The notes beneath the pieces are model-generated. The model had not been told where the DNA came from. It ran no database searches and was given only the letters and a program-made list of their open reading frames with translations. 64,000 bases of DNA from JBAXTE01 sp964653595 (GTDB taxonomy: Bacteria; Bacteroidota; Bacteroidia; Bacteroidales; WCHB1-69): positions 20,807 through 84,806 of the forward strand of contig CAZZHH010000006.1 of NCBI GenBank assembly GCA_964653595.1, written 5' to 3'. Each line of letters starts with the position of its first letter. Position 1 is the stretch's first letter. Positions 26,996-37,100 of the stretch are shown piece by piece. The position numbers were made by a program, and so were the translations under genes.

Positions 26996-27036
26996 ATAAT
27001 ATTCAGCATTTTGAATATTACAGTCCTAATTTGAAT

Positions 27037-27056
27037 GGATGGGTGTAAACCCATCC
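27037..27056. other. Hairpin between tpiA and prmA
   Basis: ggatgggt-gtaa-acccatcc is a perfect 8-bp stem with a four-base loop. It is not followed by a T-run. An AT-rich inverted repeat, taatattca / tgaatatta, lies just upstream near 26999-27020. Together they may end the tpiA transcript. Confidence 0.45.
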
Positions 27057-27126
27057 TTCGCTAGAAAAAATGTTTTTATCATAAGTAGCTAGAATATAAA
27101 AAACAAGAAAACAAACAACATCAAAC

Positions 27127-27966
27127 ATGACCGATTATATTGAAGTAAACTGTGTAGTAGATCCAATTTTCCCAGGAGTAGATATTTTAATTGCAGAATT
27201 ATCTGAAATTGGATTTGAAAGTTTTGTTGAAAGTGAAATTGGGGTACAAGCATATATCAAATCGGAGCTTTTTGATGCAGACAAAATTAGTGCTTTAGAC
27301 GTACTAAATAACCCTTTATTTACCAGCACCTTTTCCTATCAAGAGGTAGAAGATCAAAACTGGAATGCATTGTGGGAGAGCAATTTTTCACCCGTTGTAA
27401 TCGATGACAAATGTGTAATTAAAGCCCCTTTTCACACCGAACAATTCAACGCACCATATCAAATTATTATTGAACCTAAAATGTCTTTTGGTACAGCACA
27501 TCACGAAACTACTGCTTCGGTAATAAAGCTGATGTTAGATATCGACTTTATGGGTAAAATGGTGTTAGATATGGGTTCCGGAACCGGTGTTTTAGCTATC
27601 TTAGCATCCATGAAGGGAGCTTCTAAAGTATATGCCATTGACAACGATCATTGGGCATACGAAAACAACATCGAGAACAACGAGCGAAACCACATCTCCA
27701 ACTGCACCGTCATACTTGGCGATGCATCCCATATTCCAAATGAAAATTTTGACATTGTTTTGGCTAATATCAACAGAAATATTTTGCTCAACGACATGCA
27801 ACACTACGTACAAGTAATGAAAAGCAACAGCTTAATCCTCTTCAGTGGCTTTTATGATGGGTATGATTTAGAAGCAATAAAACAAAAAGCATCTGAATTG
27901 GGATTGGCGTTTGAAAAAAACATAGTTTCCAATAAATGGACTGCTGCCATTTTTGTGAAAAAATAA
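27127..27966 (+). CDS. prmA: Ribosomal protein L11 methyltransferase PrmA
   Basis: A 279-residue SAM-dependent methyltransferase that trimethylates ribosomal protein L11. The N-terminal substrate-recognition domain (about 1-90) is followed by the class I methyltransferase fold, with IEPKMSFGTAHHETT and the SAM loop VLDMGSGTGVLAILASMKGA, then AIDNDHWAYENNIEN and DIVLANINRNIL. All are typical of PrmA. It begins about 130 bases after tpiA and is followed by the 1504-residue protein gene after 24 bases. Confidence 0.94.
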   Translation: MTDYIEVNCVVDPIFPGVDILIAELSEIGFESFVESEIGVQAYIKSELFDADKISALDVLNNPLFTSTFSYQEVEDQNWNALWESNFSPVVIDDKCVIKAPFHTEQFNAPYQIIIEPKMSFGTAHHETTASVIKLMLDIDFMGKMVLDMGSGTGVLAILASMKGASKVYAIDNDHWAYENNIENNERNHISNCTVILGDASHIPNENFDIVLANINRNILLNDMQHYVQVMKSNSLILFSGFYDGYDLEAIKQKASELGLAFEKNIVSNKWTAAIFVKK

Positions 27967-27990
27967 ATTATCTAATCCATTTTAAGTAAT

Positions 27991-30900
27991 ATGAAACACT
28001 TCTCTTCATTTTGGTCATCGATGGTTGTTATTGTAATCATCTTCGTTTGCTTTTCTGGGTCAACCGTAGCACAAAGCATCAAAACACTTTCTAGTGATGA
28101 AACAAAAACAGTACTAGAAATCAAAGAGATATACAAAAACACTCCGAAAGAAAACAAAGAGAAGGCAGAAAAACTGATCAAGGCATTTGAATTATATTGG
28201 ATATCAGCATCCATAAGTTTACCCGAAAAGGAAAACTTCATTAATATGGCCAATTTAATGATCGGCAAAAAAATGTATGCTTTTCCATATTTAGAAAGTT
28301 TTATTTATGCTTATATGGCATTTACAGAGACCAATCCAAGCGATATTGAGATGAAATCATGGTCGAAGGGATTGGTGCACATGATGGATAAAAACAAAAG
28401 TAAGTTTAATAACTTTTTAGACGATTATTCCGATTTTTTTAAAACTGGAATGATCTATACCGGAAACCAAGTTCAGTGGTATGTGCAAACCGATTCTTAT
28501 AAAATAGATTTTGACACTATTCCAAAAATTGTATTTGCCAAAGGAACATTGATCGGAAAAGCATATAACGACAGTGTCGTATTATTAAACACAGAGGTTA
28601 CTTTTTATCCCTCTTCTTCCATTGCCTACACAAAGGGAGGTAGAGTAACATGGGAACGGGCAGGTTTTGATCCTAAAAAGGTGTACGCAGATGTGCCAAA
28701 ATCTACCATTTTATTGCGCAAACCCAATATTGAAGCCGATTCGGTGCTATATACCAATACCGAATTTTTCAGCAAACCTTTAAAGGGAAAATTTGAAGAC
28801 AAAGCCACCCTTAATTCATCCGAAGAGAAAGCCACATTTCCTCGTTTTAAATCCTACGACAAACGAATAACCTTGAGTAATTATTTTGAGAATGTCGATT
28901 TTGAGGGAGGGGTACAAATGCGAGGAGCAAAATTTTTAGGTTCTGGAGATGAAAATCAAGATGCTCAGTTAGTTTTTAAAAGAAATGGAAAACGCTTTTT
29001 AACCATTGGAACACAAGAGATGGTTTTAAAAAAAGGGTTGATATCTTCCAACATAGCTCGAGTGTTCATTTTTATCGACAAAGACACCATCTCTCATCCA
29101 GCTATCAACTTTAGATACGACGATGCTAAAAAAGAAGTTATGCTCGTACGTCTGAGCGAAGGACTATCCAGAGGACCATTTTACAACACCTATCATAAAA
29201 TAGACATGTATTTTGAAGCCCTTTATTGGAAGACGGATGAAAACTTTTTCGACTTTAAAATGCTTCCCGGCCCAGGAGTAGAAACTACCGCAATTTTTGA
29301 ATCGGAAGACTATTTTGATCAAGATAGACTAAAAGAGATAAAAGGCTATAACGATGTAAATCCGTTGTACAAAGTCAACAAATTTTTTAAAGACCGAAAT
29401 GAAGACACAGCTCCACTAAATCAACTCGTTGATTATATGAAATATTCAAAAGACGATGTGAAATCGTTTATCATGCAAATCTCCATTCTTGGATTTGTAG
29501 AATATGACATCGACAAAGAGATCATAAAAACAAAGCCCAAACTTCGAAACTTTGTTTTAGCTGAAGCAAAAAAGAGAGATTACGATATCATTCAATTCAG
29601 TTCAAGCGTAAAAAGCAAAGAAAATGCGAGATTAAGTTTGTTGAATTACGATTTACAAATTCATGGGGTTGGTGTAATTACATTAAGTGATTCACAAATT
29701 GTAAACATATTTCCTTATAAAGGAGAAGTATTGCTGAAAAAAAATCGCGATTTTGAATTTTCTGGAAAAATTGAAGCCGGATTATTTGATTTTTTTGCAA
29801 AAAAGTGTGAGTTTAATTACGAGAAGTTCAACCTGGATTTAACCGTAATCGATTCGGTAACTTTTTTAGTGGAAGATAAAAATGGCATTCAAAACAGAGA
29901 GGGCGAATTTCCTTTAGTAAAGGTAAAAAGTGTGATTGAAGACATAAAGGGGGTTATAGAAATAGATGAGCCTAACAACAAGTCTGGAACAAAATCGACT
30001 CCCAGATATCCTATTTTCACCTCTACAACCCCGGGAAATGTATACTATAACAAACCATTTATTCACAACGGAGTTTATAACAAAGAGAAGTTCTATTTTA
30101 GGGTAAATCCATTTAAAATCGACAAGTTAGATGATTTTGCCACAGACTCTATCGAATTTAACGGTTATTTGGTCTCTGCAGAAATTTTTGAAGACATTGT
30201 AAAGCCTTTAAAAGTACGACCTGATTTTTCGCTTGGCTTTATTCATACCACCTCCGAAAATGGGATGTTGGCATATGGTGGAAAAGGGACTTTTATCAAC
30301 AAGTTAGACCTCAGCAATCAAGGATTAAAGGGTTTTGGCACCATCCACTATATTACATCTGTAGGGACAACCAACAATTGTTTGTTTTTTCCAGACTCAT
30401 CCAATGCTACTTTAGACACATACATTGTAAATGAACAAGAAGCAGGCACCCAATACCCAAGTGTAACTGGGACAAATGTGTATATGCATTGGGAACCATA
30501 CAAAGACAGAATGTTGGTTTTTAGTCAAGACAAACCTTTGAATATTTTAAAAGAGTCGAAACTAATTGGAAATGTCGAAATTACTCCTTCAGGTGCATTG
30601 GCTGCAGGGCAAATAGACTTTGATAAGGCACAGTTAAATTCCGAAAAATTTCACTTAAAACATCATGAAATACAATCGGATACCACTACTTTTAAGTTAA
30701 AATCGTATGATTTTGATGATTTTGCATTAAAAACTACCAATCATAAAGGTCATATTGATTTTTCAACTCGAAAAGGTCATTTTTCGTCCAATGGTTCCAA
30801 AGCCAATGTGGAATTTCCGATCAATCAATACAAGACCTCTTGTAAAGAGTTTGATTGGATGATGGATAAAGACGAAATAGCTGTTGTATATGAAGATCCA

Positions 30901-32505
30901 TATAGCAAGGTAGACATCAACAAAACACCTACTCGTGAGTTGTTAGCGATGGTTTCTGAGGGCAATTATCTCACTTCAACGCATCCTTCCCAAGATTCTA
31001 TTTCATTCTCTGCAACCAAAGCTACTTACAACCTAAAAGAGTATGTAATACACACCGAGGGGGTACGTTTTATCAAAGTGGCAGATGCAGCAGTGTTTCC
31101 ATACGATGGGAAAGTGAAAATTTATAAAAAGGCAGAAATTGAAACACTTTATAATAGCAAGATACTAGCCAATGTGACCACAAAATATCACGAATTTATC
31201 GATGCTACTACCTTGATTGGTGGGAAAAACTGGTATACAGCTAAGGGATCGTATATTTATATCGATGAAGAAGACAAAAAGCAAAATATTTTGTTTGACA
31301 CCATTCTGGTAGACAAAAATTATACAACCTTAGCTGCTGGGAAAATTGAAAAAGAGGCTGGTTATACATTAAGTCCTAATTTCAACTTTTTTGGGAATGT
31401 AAAATTAGTTGCAGAAAATGAGTTTTTAAACTTTGATGGAGCCACATCGCTCATTCAAGGGTGTGATACAACCCCAAGAACTCCCCTCCGTTTTAAAGCA
31501 GACATCAATCCTAGAGAAATTTTAATCCCTGCCAACGAAAACAGTAAGGACATTAATAACAAGCGAATAGCAAATGCCATCGTTGCAACACCCGAAGGAA
31601 GGATGTATAGCGCGTTTGCAACTTCAAAAGAGAGTATCAACGACCCAGAAGTTGTCTCCGCATATGGATTTCTTACCTTTAACAAGGAGATGGATTCGTA
31701 CATAATAACTTCTGCCGAAAAAATTGCAGACACAACCTCTCAGGGGAATATAATCTTGTTGAATAAAAAAACATGTGTGGCTACAGGACTAGGTCAAATC
31801 AATCTTGGTGCTAAGTTAGGAGCTATTGATATGTTCACGTATGGAAAAATCCAAAGTTTTTTAACCATCGACTCAACTACAATAGATCTAGCTGCAACAA
31901 TAAACTTTCATTTTAGTGAAGATCTTCTGAAAATCATGAGCGATTACATTGAGGGTTCTACAAACTTGGAAGGAATCGACGTAGTAGATAACGAAAGGTA
32001 TCATCAAACAATTCTTCAAATTTTAGGCAACAAAGAGGGTTCAAAAGAGATTGCAGAGCTAAAAAAAGAGATGCGATTTAAAAAAATTCCTACAAAACTG
32101 CTCAACACATTCTTGTTGTCGGATATTAAATTTAAATGGAATTCCGAACAAAAGTCGTTTATTTCGTACGGAGATATTGGAGTTGCTTTGTTAGGGAAAA
32201 ATCAGGTAAACCGATTTGTGCCAGGAATTATCCAAATAAAAAAGGGTAGATCAAGAGACGATTTAAACATGTACTTTAAAATAGACGAAACCGAGTTTTT
32301 CTTTCAATATAAATCAAATACAATGACCATTTACTCTACAGATAAAGATTTTATGTCGAAAATGACCTTGATGAAAGGCGACGATAGGAGGACAAAAAGC
32401 GATAAAGGTAAACCTAGCTTTGAATATCGTCCAGGGAATAAATCTATTCTGGTAAAATTTAAAAAGACCATTGGCATTGCAGAGGAAGTAAACTCAGAAG
32501 ATTAA
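27991..32505 (+). CDS. Very large uncharacterised secreted protein (1504 residues)
   Basis: The protein begins with a signal peptide (VVIVIIFVCFSGSTVAQ) and has no sorting domain or lipobox. After a helical N-terminal part (about 35-140) the rest is almost entirely short beta strands. Recurrent units describe a strand pair ending in lysine-rich turns, such as FEGGVQMRGAKFLGSG, GKVKIYKKAEIETLYNSKI and NFFGNVKLVAENEFLNFDG. These resemble, loosely, the beta-taco layers of LptA/OstA-type periplasmic proteins. I do not recognise a family by name and give no function. The C-terminus is lysine-rich. No partner gene is evident. Confidence 0.7.
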   Translation: MKHFSSFWSSMVVIVIIFVCFSGSTVAQSIKTLSSDETKTVLEIKEIYKNTPKENKEKAEKLIKAFELYWISASISLPEKENFINMANLMIGKKMYAFPYLESFIYAYMAFTETNPSDIEMKSWSKGLVHMMDKNKSKFNNFLDDYSDFFKTGMIYTGNQVQWYVQTDSYKIDFDTIPKIVFAKGTLIGKAYNDSVVLLNTEVTFYPSSSIAYTKGGRVTWERAGFDPKKVYADVPKSTILLRKPNIEADSVLYTNTEFFSKPLKGKFEDKATLNSSEEKATFPRFKSYDKRITLSNYFENVDFEGGVQMRGAKFLGSGDENQDAQLVFKRNGKRFLTIGTQEMVLKKGLISSNIARVFIFIDKDTISHPAINFRYDDAKKEVMLVRLSEGLSRGPFYNTYHKIDMYFEALYWKTDENFFDFKMLPGPGVETTAIFESEDYFDQDRLKEIKGYNDVNPLYKVNKFFKDRNEDTAPLNQLVDYMKYSKDDVKSFIMQISILGFVEYDIDKEIIKTKPKLRNFVLAEAKKRDYDIIQFSSSVKSKENARLSLLNYDLQIHGVGVITLSDSQIVNIFPYKGEVLLKKNRDFEFSGKIEAGLFDFFAKKCEFNYEKFNLDLTVIDSVTFLVEDKNGIQNREGEFPLVKVKSVIEDIKGVIEIDEPNNKSGTKSTPRYPIFTSTTPGNVYYNKPFIHNGVYNKEKFYFRVNPFKIDKLDDFATDSIEFNGYLVSAEIFEDIVKPLKVRPDFSLGFIHTTSENGMLAYGGKGTFINKLDLSNQGLKGFGTIHYITSVGTTNNCLFFPDSSNATLDTYIVNEQEAGTQYPSVTGTNVYMHWEPYKDRMLVFSQDKPLNILKESKLIGNVEITPSGALAAGQIDFDKAQLNSEKFHLKHHEIQSDTTTFKLKSYDFDDFALKTTNHKGHIDFSTRKGHFSSNGSKANVEFPINQYKTSCKEFDWMMDKDEIAVVYEDPYSKVDINKTPTRELLAMVSEGNYLTSTHPSQDSISFSATKATYNLKEYVIHTEGVRFIKVADAAVFPYDGKVKIYKKAEIETLYNSKILANVTTKYHEFIDATTLIGGKNWYTAKGSYIYIDEEDKKQNILFDTILVDKNYTTLAAGKIEKEAGYTLSPNFNFFGNVKLVAENEFLNFDGATSLIQGCDTTPRTPLRFKADINPREILIPANENSKDINNKRIANAIVATPEGRMYSAFATSKESINDPEVVSAYGFLTFNKEMDSYIITSAEKIADTTSQGNIILLNKKTCVATGLGQINLGAKLGAIDMFTYGKIQSFLTIDSTTIDLAATINFHFSEDLLKIMSDYIEGSTNLEGIDVVDNERYHQTILQILGNKEGSKEIAELKKEMRFKKIPTKLLNTFLLSDIKFKWNSEQKSFISYGDIGVALLGKNQVNRFVPGIIQIKKGRSRDDLNMYFKIDETEFFFQYKSNTMTIYSTDKDFMSKMTLMKGDDRRTKSDKGKPSFEYRPGNKSILVKFKKTIGIAEEVNSED

Positions 32506-32549
32506 TAAAAAAAGGATCTTGTATTAACATTATATTCTAAAATATTTAG

Positions 32550-32557
32550 TAAATTTG
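32550..32557 (+). promoter_or_regulatory. Promoter -7 element for the lipoprotein gene at 32586
   Basis: TAAATTTG (followed by C) matches TAnnTTTG and is 28 bases before the start codon. Confidence 0.6.
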
Positions 32558-32585
32558 CTATTAGTATTCACTTAAAAAATAATAT

Positions 32586-33155
32586 ATGAAATTAAGAAAA
32601 ATGTCCATCTTTGCCATCGTGATCGTGGCTACCTATTTGCTATCAAGTTGTCTTACCTGTGAAACAAAGAATTACACCTTTGAATTAAACAATACTGGTG
32701 GTGGAAAATTAACGATCCGCTTTAACAACATCATGTCTAAAAAAGACAAAGAAGAGCTTTCTAAAGAGGAAGAAATCTCAGCAGATTTTGCTGAACTATC
32801 TGAAAAATACATTGCAGGCACAGAAATGGAAAAATCATTTCCAGATGCCAAAGTCGTTGAGAAAAAATTGTTCGAGGAAAATGGGAAATTAAATGGTATT
32901 ATTGTCTTTGAGTTCACAAAAATTGGCAATGTGAAATTGTACCAATACGATAAAAACTCCCCTTATCAATACTATTTATCTTCTCTCTCTTCCGAAACAT
33001 TTAGCAGTACCAATGGAGTTCAAGCTCCCGATTATCTTCCTGTAGTTTCATGGGATAAATCTTTAAAAAAATTAACCCTTTCTACAAAAGTGCAAGATGC
33101 CGATGCAGAAACAACTACAAGTCTTCTTGCCAATTGGAATAAAAGCAAAAAGTAA
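32586..33155 (+). CDS. Uncharacterised lipoprotein
   Basis: A 189-residue protein with a lipoprotein signal ending in the lipobox LLSSC (cysteine near residue 22). The mature part mixes charged helices (KKDKEELSKEEEISADFAEL) with beta segments. I do not recognise a family. It has its own promoter and terminator, so it is transcribed alone. Confidence 0.7.
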   Translation: MKLRKMSIFAIVIVATYLLSSCLTCETKNYTFELNNTGGGKLTIRFNNIMSKKDKEELSKEEEISADFAELSEKYIAGTEMEKSFPDAKVVEKKLFEENGKLNGIIVFEFTKIGNVKLYQYDKNSPYQYYLSSLSSETFSSTNGVQAPDYLPVVSWDKSLKKLTLSTKVQDADAETTTSLLANWNKSKK

Positions 33156-33169
33156 ACGTGTTTTATAGA

Positions 33170-33214
33170 AAAAAAAGAGCATTTAAATTGTGAAATTTAA
33201 ATGCTCTTTTTTTA
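33170..33214. terminator. Bidirectional terminator between a lipoprotein gene and deoC
   Basis: A perfect 18-bp inverted repeat (33172-33189 and 33194-33211, centre agagcatttaaatt) is flanked by A-run and T-run, so it can end transcripts from both strands. The genes on either side converge here. Confidence 0.93.
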
Positions 33215-33283
33215 TAAATTTTACGACAAGAATAGGGCAACCTAATCTATTTGGACTTTAATTTTTAAAGGCAAAGAGGACTT

Positions 33284-34159
33284 TTAATATCCAAAGTCAT
33301 TAGTTTGATTTTGAGAAGTTTTATCTAAAAGCTTTTCTACAATTTTATCCGCTAACCTACTAGCGCCGAACCTTAGCCATTGATTATTCATCCATTTATC
33401 GCCTAATATGTTCTCAACAAGTTTTAAGTAATTTAAAGAATCTTCAGCGGTAGCAATTCCGCCAGCAGGTTTAATACCGACCATTTTTCCGGTAGAGTTA
33501 TAATGGGCTTTAATTGCTTCGAGCATAACCAGCATCGACTCAGGAGTAGCATTTACGGGAATCTTGCCGGTGGAAGTCTTAATAAAATCGGCTCCAGCTT
33601 GCATTGCAATTTCACTTGCTCTGTATATATTCTCTGGATTTTGTAGCTCTCCTGTTTCAAGTATTACCTTTAAGATGGCGCTACCACAAGCTTCTTTAAT
33701 CGCTACAATTTCATTATAAACAGTTTGATAATCTCCTTCTAAGAAAACTCCACGAGATATTACCATGTCGATATCATCAGCGCCTTGAGCAACCGCATAT
33801 TTCACCTCAGCAATTTTCACTTCTATAGGCGATTGTCCTGAAGGAAACGCACCAGCCACCGAAGCAACTCTCACTCCGGTTCCTTCCAAAGCTTTTTTGG
33901 CCGTAGAGACAAAGACAGGATAAACACACACTGCAGCAGTGTTTGGAATCAGATGGTTGACTTTTGAGAATTGAGCTTTTTCGCATAAATCTTTCACTTT
34001 TTGATGCGTATCATTTCCCTCCAACGTTGTTAGATCAATTACATTTAATGCCAATCGGTAAGCATCTTTATAATTCATAGATTTAAAAGGCTTACTATAA
34101 ATAGTTAATAACTTAGAGTTGATTTCGTCTTTAGAAAAAGTTCTATTTGATAAATTCAT
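33284..34159 (-). CDS. deoC: Deoxyribose-phosphate aldolase
   Basis: A 291-residue class I aldolase that cleaves 2-deoxyribose 5-phosphate to glyceraldehyde 3-phosphate and acetaldehyde. The Schiff-base lysine is in FIKTSTGKIP. QGADDIDMVISRG, KVILETGEL and GIKPAGGIAT supply the other conserved residues. The length is that of the longer E. coli-like type. It belongs to deoxynucleoside catabolism, which agrees with the nucleoside symporter and secreted nuclease in the window. It lies directly downstream of the PorU2-like gene. Confidence 0.95.
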   Translation of the reverse strand: MNLSNRTFSKDEINSKLLTIYSKPFKSMNYKDAYRLALNVIDLTTLEGNDTHQKVKDLCEKAQFSKVNHLIPNTAAVCVYPVFVSTAKKALEGTGVRVASVAGAFPSGQSPIEVKIAEVKYAVAQGADDIDMVISRGVFLEGDYQTVYNEIVAIKEACGSAILKVILETGELQNPENIYRASEIAMQAGADFIKTSTGKIPVNATPESMLVMLEAIKAHYNSTGKMVGIKPAGGIATAEDSLNYLKLVENILGDKWMNNQWLRFGASRLADKIVEKLLDKTSQNQTNDFGY

Positions 34160-34189
34160 ATTTAATATTTTTTGGATTAATGATTATAA

Positions 34190-37100
34190 TTAACGGATCA
34201 AGCACATTTTTCCGAATTCTTTGGTAAAATATTTAGTTGCTCCTGATTCCATTTTTTCAATTTTTTCACCTTTGATATTGGTTACAATTCGGTAGAGATA
34301 AATCCCATTTGCGAGCTGGTCGCCAAACTGATCTTTTCCATCCCAAGCATAATCGGTAATATTTCTACCAATATGTATTGATCCTAATTCGTTTAAATCA
34401 ATTTCTCTTACTAATTTCCCCGAAATAGTCATAATTTGAATTTTAAAAAAAGTAGGCAATTCAGAACCTGTAAGCGTAAAAACAAACCGAGTTGAAGTAG
34501 AAAATGGATTTGGCCAGTTCATGACATCCGTAATGGTTGATTTGTTCATCACTTCAAAAGCGATGGTATATTTATTCACCCCCGATAAGTTATTCGATTT
34601 ATCCATTGCTTCAATTTCGAGTTTATATACTCCATCGTCGAGGAAGTTTGCATTATAAAGAATATGGCATTTATTATTGGCGGTAGCTGGGATAAACTGT
34701 AGTATTTGTAGGCCATTACTTATAAAAGGAACTAGAACAAAATCGGTATCTTTAGGTGTTTTGATGCGGACTCGGAATTGAGTAGTGTCGGAAAGTGAAT
34801 TCAACAACAGAAATTTATTTTCATCTTTCAAGGTAATTTGAATGGTTGGCTTTGCCGAAACTAAATCTCCGTTCATAATTCTCACACCATCGAAGGTAAC
34901 ATCTAACATAGGGTTGATGTTATCGCCTGAAACAGTAAAATTAATCTCGGCTATGTTGTTGAAATGGGTTTGCTCAGGCTGATCAAAGTTTGGATTAAAC
35001 TCTACCTGAAGTGTATTCATACCTTGAAGTCCAATGGTGGAAGCCGAAATAGAATCTACTAAAACATCCCCTGCAGGATGAGGTCTGAGCCTTTTAATCT
35101 TAGTCCATACAGGCTGATTATTTTTAACAATTCGATACGAAACCAGAAGACTATCCATTCCCATAGTACTAATATTTCTAGTGGCAATGGCAAAACGGAT
35201 AGAATCACCCTCTTGTACAGTAGAGTTATAGAAAGAAAAATAAGACTGAGGATCGATTGCAGTTTCGGGAGCAGGTTGATAAATTACATGCCAGCTTTTA
35301 AGTTGAACAGGAGTATTATTTGTTATATCTTTTGAGAAAAGTTTTAGCTTTAAGTATGGATATTGAGCAGCATCCACCATACTTTGCAAATTGAAGATGT
35401 CAGGAGAAGACACATTATAAGTGCCAATTTGAGACTCTACGCCTTGTTCGGTCACGCCAACTATTTGAAAAGATACGGTGTCGGCTGGTTCCATGTGGGT
35501 AATTCGCCAATGTGCCGATCCCCAACTAATAGCAGGACCTATGAGCTCCGAAGTGATTAAACCCTCATCCCAATTTGTTCTGTACTCTTTTGAAATACTG
35601 ATTACCTCGGTTGGGTTATTAGCTACTCTCTCAACTACTGTATCTCCGGGGTTTGACAAACTAATGCCTTTTTTTCCAAAAATAAGATACGGATTGAGTC
35701 CCGGTAATGAGCGAATAACCGTACTTCCAAAAGACTCAAATGCTGTCTTTAAATGTTCACTAAAAAGGGGAGCATTATTATTTTTTAAGCTCATTGCCAG
35801 CACATAATATCCATTCGGAATGGAGTCGATAAAAGTGGCTAGTTTCTCTCTGGAAATGGAATCGGAAGTTAAAAAATCAAAAGCTGGCACTTCATACTCC
35901 CTACACTTTATTTGTCCCATTAATCCTGAATTGTCGAGGGTAAATCTCCGGGTAGAATCTACATTGTCCCATGGAACGCCAGATATAGGATTGATTACCA
36001 CCATTTTAAAACCATTGCCAGTATTTTGCAAACAAGTCCATTGATCCAACACAGAGCCATTTATTTTATACCAGATCTCTGTCCAAGGAATACCATAACC
36101 AAAGAATCCTGTCTGTGCTTTTAATGACTTTACATCTTGAATAAATTCAAATTTTCTCAGAGGTCTGTTATAATTAACCAGTTGATAATTATTGTTTTTA
36201 AATTGAAAGAAATGCGCTTGTCCCCATCCTCTTTTTCCTTGAATATATTGAAAAGAGCTCTCTCTCCAATTAGTATCTCCGGTTTTAGCAACATGCCAAT
36301 AATAAACCACACTGTCTGTCAATTGAAAGGGAACATTCCATTCTAAAATACCTCCTTGTGAGGATATGTTTGTAGTGTGTTTTTGAGGAGAATTAAAAAG
36401 ATCGGTAGTGTCAATTTCGATGGTAAATGAAGAGTTTGGCAAAAATAGAGATCCCGTTGAAGCAGTCAAAGTAACTTTATTAGTGTCGATAACAGCATAT
36501 TTTGGAGGATATACAGGAATTACATCGCTAGATATAATTTTAAAAGAAACGGTAGTGCTATTGTTTGTTTCGGACATCTCATTAACTTCGTTGTTATCAT
36601 CCAAATTGACAAACAACTGATTGGTTCCTACTCCATTAATTCTATTGACAGGTACTTTTATGGTTATAGAGTCTAAATTTAGCGGTGCTTTTGTATAGAT
36701 AAATTTCTCTTCCATACTATTGTTTGGTAGCGTTCTTTTAACACGCACAATAATGCTATCATTAATAGCTCTTCCAATATTTTGTAATTGAATACGAATG
36801 GCAATACTATCATACTCCGTAGTTATGACAGATGGATTAAAAGAGATATTGGAAGGGTTGATCACATAGTCTGGTTTTTGGAATGAATTTAGCACCACCG
36901 CTGGATCGCCATGATAGGTTAAATCCATACATGTCTCTTTTAAATGACTTTGAGTTGCAAAACTATTTATCGTTTGCTGAATATTGTAGCCAATACTTTT
37001 CCCATAATGTATTTGACCAAAATTTTCATAAAATCTATTGGTAAATTGGTACAAATACCCGTCTTTTGCACTGCTTACGGAAGCCATATATGCGATGGTT

